Positions 30,978 through 33,299 of a stretch of DNA of 33,299 nt are shown here, piece by piece. The position numbers and the translations under genes are program-made. The stretch comes from MWDF01 sp964577435. GTDB taxonomy: Bacteria; Bacillota; DTU025; MWDF01. The stretch spans positions 1 to 33,299 of the forward strand of contig CAZNZD010000014.1 in the NCBI GenBank assembly GCA_964577435.1, written 5' to 3'. Numbering within the stretch: position 1 is the stretch's first letter; the number at the start of each line of letters is the position of its first letter. The notes beneath the pieces are model-generated. The model was given only the letters and a program-made list of their open reading frames with translations. It was not told the DNA's origin and did not search any database.

Positions 30978-32015
30978 ATGGGCTGGTTCGATGGATTCTC
31001 AAGGGATATCGGAATTGACCTGGGCACGGCGAACACCCTGGTCTTCCTGAAAGGAAAGGGCGTCGTGGTGCAGGAGCCGTCCGTTGTCGCGATGGACATG
31101 GACACCGGCAAGGTCCTTTCCGTCGGAAACGACGCGAAGAAGATGCTGGGGCGAACCCCGGCTAACGTGAAGGCGGTAAGGCCGCTTAGAGACGGCGTCA
31201 TAGCCGATTTCGACGTAACGGAGGAGATGCTCCGCTACTTCATGAGGAAGGTCCACAACAATATGGGCCTCGTGAAGCCCAGGGTGGTGGTCGGCTGCCC
31301 GTCAGGCGTGACCGAGGTCGAAAGAAGGGCCATCATCGAAGCCGTCATGCATGCCGGCGCCAGGGAGGCCCACCTGATAGAGGAGCCGAAGGCGGCAGCC
31401 ATCGGCGCGAACCTTCCCGTCACGGAACCGACCGGCTCCATGATAGTGGACATCGGCGGGGGCACGACGGAAGTCGCAGTCCTCTCCCTCGGCGGCATAG
31501 TGTCGTCCATTTCCTCGAGGACCGCAGGAGACGAGCTGGACGATGCCATCATCCAGCACATGAAGAAGGTGTACAACCTTCTCATCGGCGAAAGGTCTGC
31601 GGAGGAGGTCAAGAAGAAGATCGGATCCGCTTATGTCGTAGGACCTGAGGTCTACGAGGAGGTTAGGGGCCGCGACCTGGTCACCGGCCTTCCCAAGACC
31701 GTGAAGGTGGACAGCACGGAGATAAGGGATGCTCTGTCCGAGCCCGTCAGCACCATCGTAAACGCGGTCAAGGAGTGCCTCGAGAAGACACCGCCGGAGC
31801 TTTCGGCCGACGTGATGGACCGCGGCATAGTGCTCGCCGGCGGAGGGGCGCTCCTCCTAGGCCTCGACAAGCTGATCTCCAGGGAGACCGGAATATCGGT
31901 GTTCGTCTGCGACGACCCGCTTACCGCAGTAGCAAGGGGTACTGGCAAGGTGCTGGACCACATGGAATACCTGAAGGGCCTTTCCGCATCGTCCAAGCGC
32001 GAGATGCGCCAGTAG
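30978..32015 (+). CDS. mreB: rod-shape determining protein MreB
   Basis: 345 aa bacterial actin that forms membrane-bound filaments and guides lateral wall synthesis. The actin-fold nucleotide sites are clear: DLGTANTLVFLKGKGVVVQ (phosphate 1), DIGGGTTEVAVLSLGG (phosphate 2) and GIVLAGGGALLLGLD (adenosine). VGCPSGVTEVERRA is the connecting signature. Presence with mreC and mreD predicts a rod-shaped cell. A run of AAAGGGGA lies ahead of the ATG. Confidence 0.98.
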   Translation: MGWFDGFSRDIGIDLGTANTLVFLKGKGVVVQEPSVVAMDMDTGKVLSVGNDAKKMLGRTPANVKAVRPLRDGVIADFDVTEEMLRYFMRKVHNNMGLVKPRVVVGCPSGVTEVERRAIIEAVMHAGAREAHLIEEPKAAAIGANLPVTEPTGSMIVDIGGGTTEVAVLSLGGIVSSISSRTAGDELDDAIIQHMKKVYNLLIGERSAEEVKKKIGSAYVVGPEVYEEVRGRDLVTGLPKTVKVDSTEIRDALSEPVSTIVNAVKECLEKTPPELSADVMDRGIVLAGGGALLLGLDKLISRETGISVFVCDDPLTAVARGTGKVLDHMEYLKGLSASSKREMRQ

Positions 32016-32027
32016 GACTGCCGACAG

Positions 32028-32867
32028 ATGCGCAGGCCTGCCAGATGGCTCAAGGCGGCCGCCGGGCTTCTCGCCCTGGTGGTGGTGCTCTCCGTCCTGA
32101 TTTCCGCCACGATGGGCGACAGGACGGGCCTTACTTTGCCGGAAAGGGCCCTAAGGGCCGTGTTCGAACCCATCGGGGGCTTCTTCTGGAGCATCGGCAG
32201 AGGCGTGGCGAGCTTCTTCACAGGAGCCTTCCGGCTGGGAAGCATAATGGAGGAGAACGAATCCCTGAAACAGCAGGTGGAAGGGCTTAAGACCGAGATC
32301 GCCAAGCTCCACGGCCTGGAGGCCGAAATCGGCAGGCTGGAATCGCTCCTGCAGCTGAAGAGCGCAACAAAGGGAAAGACCGCAGCCGGCAGGGTCATAT
32401 ACAGGGATTCGGGCAATTGGCTGGGGACGCTGGTCATAGACAAGGGCACAAGCGACGGGATAAAAGTCGGCATGGCTGTCGTAAGCAGCATGGGGATAGT
32501 GGGAAGGACAGTCGCCGTATCAGGAAGCACTGCGACAGTGCTGCTTGCAAACGACCCCAGAAGCGCCCTGGGCGCGGTCACTGTCAGGTCAAGGGACTTC
32601 GCCATAGTCGAGGGAGTGGGGGACGGGACCGGCGTGCTCAAGCTTAAGCCGCTAGGGGATTCGCCGGACCTTAAGCCCGGGGACCTCGTCATATCAAGCG
32701 GCCTGGGCGGCATATATCCCGCAGGGTACATAATCGGGGAGATCGTGGACGTCGACGAGGGCGCTTACGGCATAGCGAAGTCCGCGTATGTCAGATCGTC
32801 GGTCGACTTCAACAGGATAGAGGAAGTGCTCGTGCTCCTGGAGAACCAGAAAGGCCTCCTGAAGTGA
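32028..32867 (+). CDS. mreC: rod-shape determining protein MreC
   Basis: 279 aa. One N-terminal transmembrane helix (about 7-28), a coiled coil (about 72-110, MEENESLKQQVEGLKTEIAK region) and a beta-barrel external domain (with NWLGTLVIDKGTSDGIKVGM and GLGGIYPAGYIIGEI). It bridges MreB/MreD to penicillin-binding proteins outside the membrane. It overlaps mreD by 4 bp (GTGA). Confidence 0.96.
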   Translation: MRRPARWLKAAAGLLALVVVLSVLISATMGDRTGLTLPERALRAVFEPIGGFFWSIGRGVASFFTGAFRLGSIMEENESLKQQVEGLKTEIAKLHGLEAEIGRLESLLQLKSATKGKTAAGRVIYRDSGNWLGTLVIDKGTSDGIKVGMAVVSSMGIVGRTVAVSGSTATVLLANDPRSALGAVTVRSRDFAIVEGVGDGTGVLKLKPLGDSPDLKPGDLVISSGLGGIYPAGYIIGEIVDVDEGAYGIAKSAYVRSSVDFNRIEEVLVLLENQKGLLK

Positions 32868-33299
32868 GAAGTCTGCAGCGGAAGCTAGTAATAGAGCCAT
32901 GGCTCGCGGCTTCGGCCGGGCTGGCGTCGGCGCTCATAGTGCAGACCGCCTTCATCCCGGGCCTTCTTCCGGGAGTCTCTGGGATAGAACCCGTTTACGG
33001 GCTTGCGATGTGCCTGGCGATACTGGGGCACGGCAGGGAGGCCCTTGTAACGGCGCTTGCCGGCGGACTGGCGCTTGATGCACTAACCGGGCAGTATATC
33101 GGACTGAACGCGCTCTCGCTTACGGCGGTGACGCTTGCATGCCTGGCCCTGCAGAGGAACCTCGTGAAGGAGACGCTTGTCGCCCCGGCTGCCGTCATGA
33201 TGGGCGGTTACGTGCTTAAGGAGCTCATATACCTTTTCGTGCTCATCTCCATGGGCCTGAAGCTAATTCCCGCAAGAGTCGCCGCCCAGCTTGCCTTCA
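32864..33299 (+). CDS. mreD: rod-shape determining protein MreD, 3'-truncated by the window edge
   Basis: Starts at GTG 32864, overlapping the mreC stop as GTGA, and stays open to the window end (145 codons visible). It is strongly hydrophobic with several transmembrane helices. GGLALDALTGQYIGLNALSL is the conserved MreD segment (G-x-x-x-D-x3-G-x3-GLNAL), and a C-terminal-type helix with MGGYVLKELIYLFV follows. It has no ribosome site of its own, so translation is probably coupled to mreC. The remaining C-terminus lies outside. Confidence 0.9.
   Translation, partial: MRSLQRKLVIEPWLAASAGLASALIVQTAFIPGLLPGVSGIEPVYGLAMCLAILGHGREALVTALAGGLALDALTGQYIGLNALSLTAVTLACLALQRNLVKETLVAPAAVMMGGYVLKELIYLFVLISMGLKLIPARVAAQLAF

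Noticed and set aside
1..33299. CRISPR arrays, insertion sequences, prophage genes, rRNA genes
   Set aside because: None seen: no spaced direct repeats, no transposase or integrase motifs, no rRNA-like sequence.

Overview
The window reads as chromosomal DNA of an anaerobic, GC-rich member of the Bacillota (Clostridia-like), with heavy use of AGG for Arg and ATA for Ile. Evidence for this placement: a transcription-terminating valine T-box leader, AGGAGG-type ribosome binding sites before nearly every gene, intrinsic terminators, and the gene order tig-clpX-lon ... valS-folC ... SPOR protein ... maf-radC-mreBCD. That order parallels the classical Bacillus subtilis block tig-clpX-lonBA ... valS-folC-comC-spoIIB-maf-radC-mreBCD. 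An acetogenic, syntrophic or respiratory anaerobe is suggested by the formate-tetrahydrofolate ligase, NfnAB, Rnf complex and multiheme cytochrome. An anaerobic lineage outside Bacillota is not strictly excluded.

Layout. (1) 1-653: the 3' end of mnmA, convergent with a KtrB/TrkH potassium transporter gene on the minus strand. (2) 2282-5995: a promoter, tRNA-His(GTG) and tRNA-Gly(GCC), then tig-clpP-clpX closed by a terminator; this is a protein folding and proteolysis block. (3) lon with its own terminator. (4) An EF-G-like GTPase behind a promoter whose -10 box lies inside an inverted repeat. (5) A T-box leader with a GTC (Val) specifier, then valS-nth-folC, a P-loop ATPase, a SpoIIB-like SPOR protein, a DRTGG-like protein and an RsbW-type ATPase, ending at a hairpin near 18200. 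(6) About 11 kb of tightly packed redox genes, 18404-29439, between two hairpins: an RseC-family protein, rex, a 12-heme membrane-anchored cytochrome c, nfnA, nfnB, fhs and rnfCDGEAB. (7) maf-radC-mreB-mreC-mreD, running off the right edge.

How it works together. The redox block puts the NADH sensor Rex in the same transcription unit as the main machines linking the NADH, NADPH, ferredoxin and one-carbon pools. Nfn would couple NADH, ferredoxin and NADPH, Rnf would couple ferredoxin oxidation to NAD+ reduction and ion export, and Fhs would activate formate. The 12-heme NapC/NirT-type cytochrome is the unexpected member. With Rnf beside it, the arrangement recalls the MmcA-Rnf operon of Methanosarcina acetivorans and suggests an outlet for electrons outside the membrane. 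This block sits where B. subtilis has spoIIB directly followed by maf, so it looks like an insertion into, or rearrangement of, a conserved division and envelope neighbourhood.
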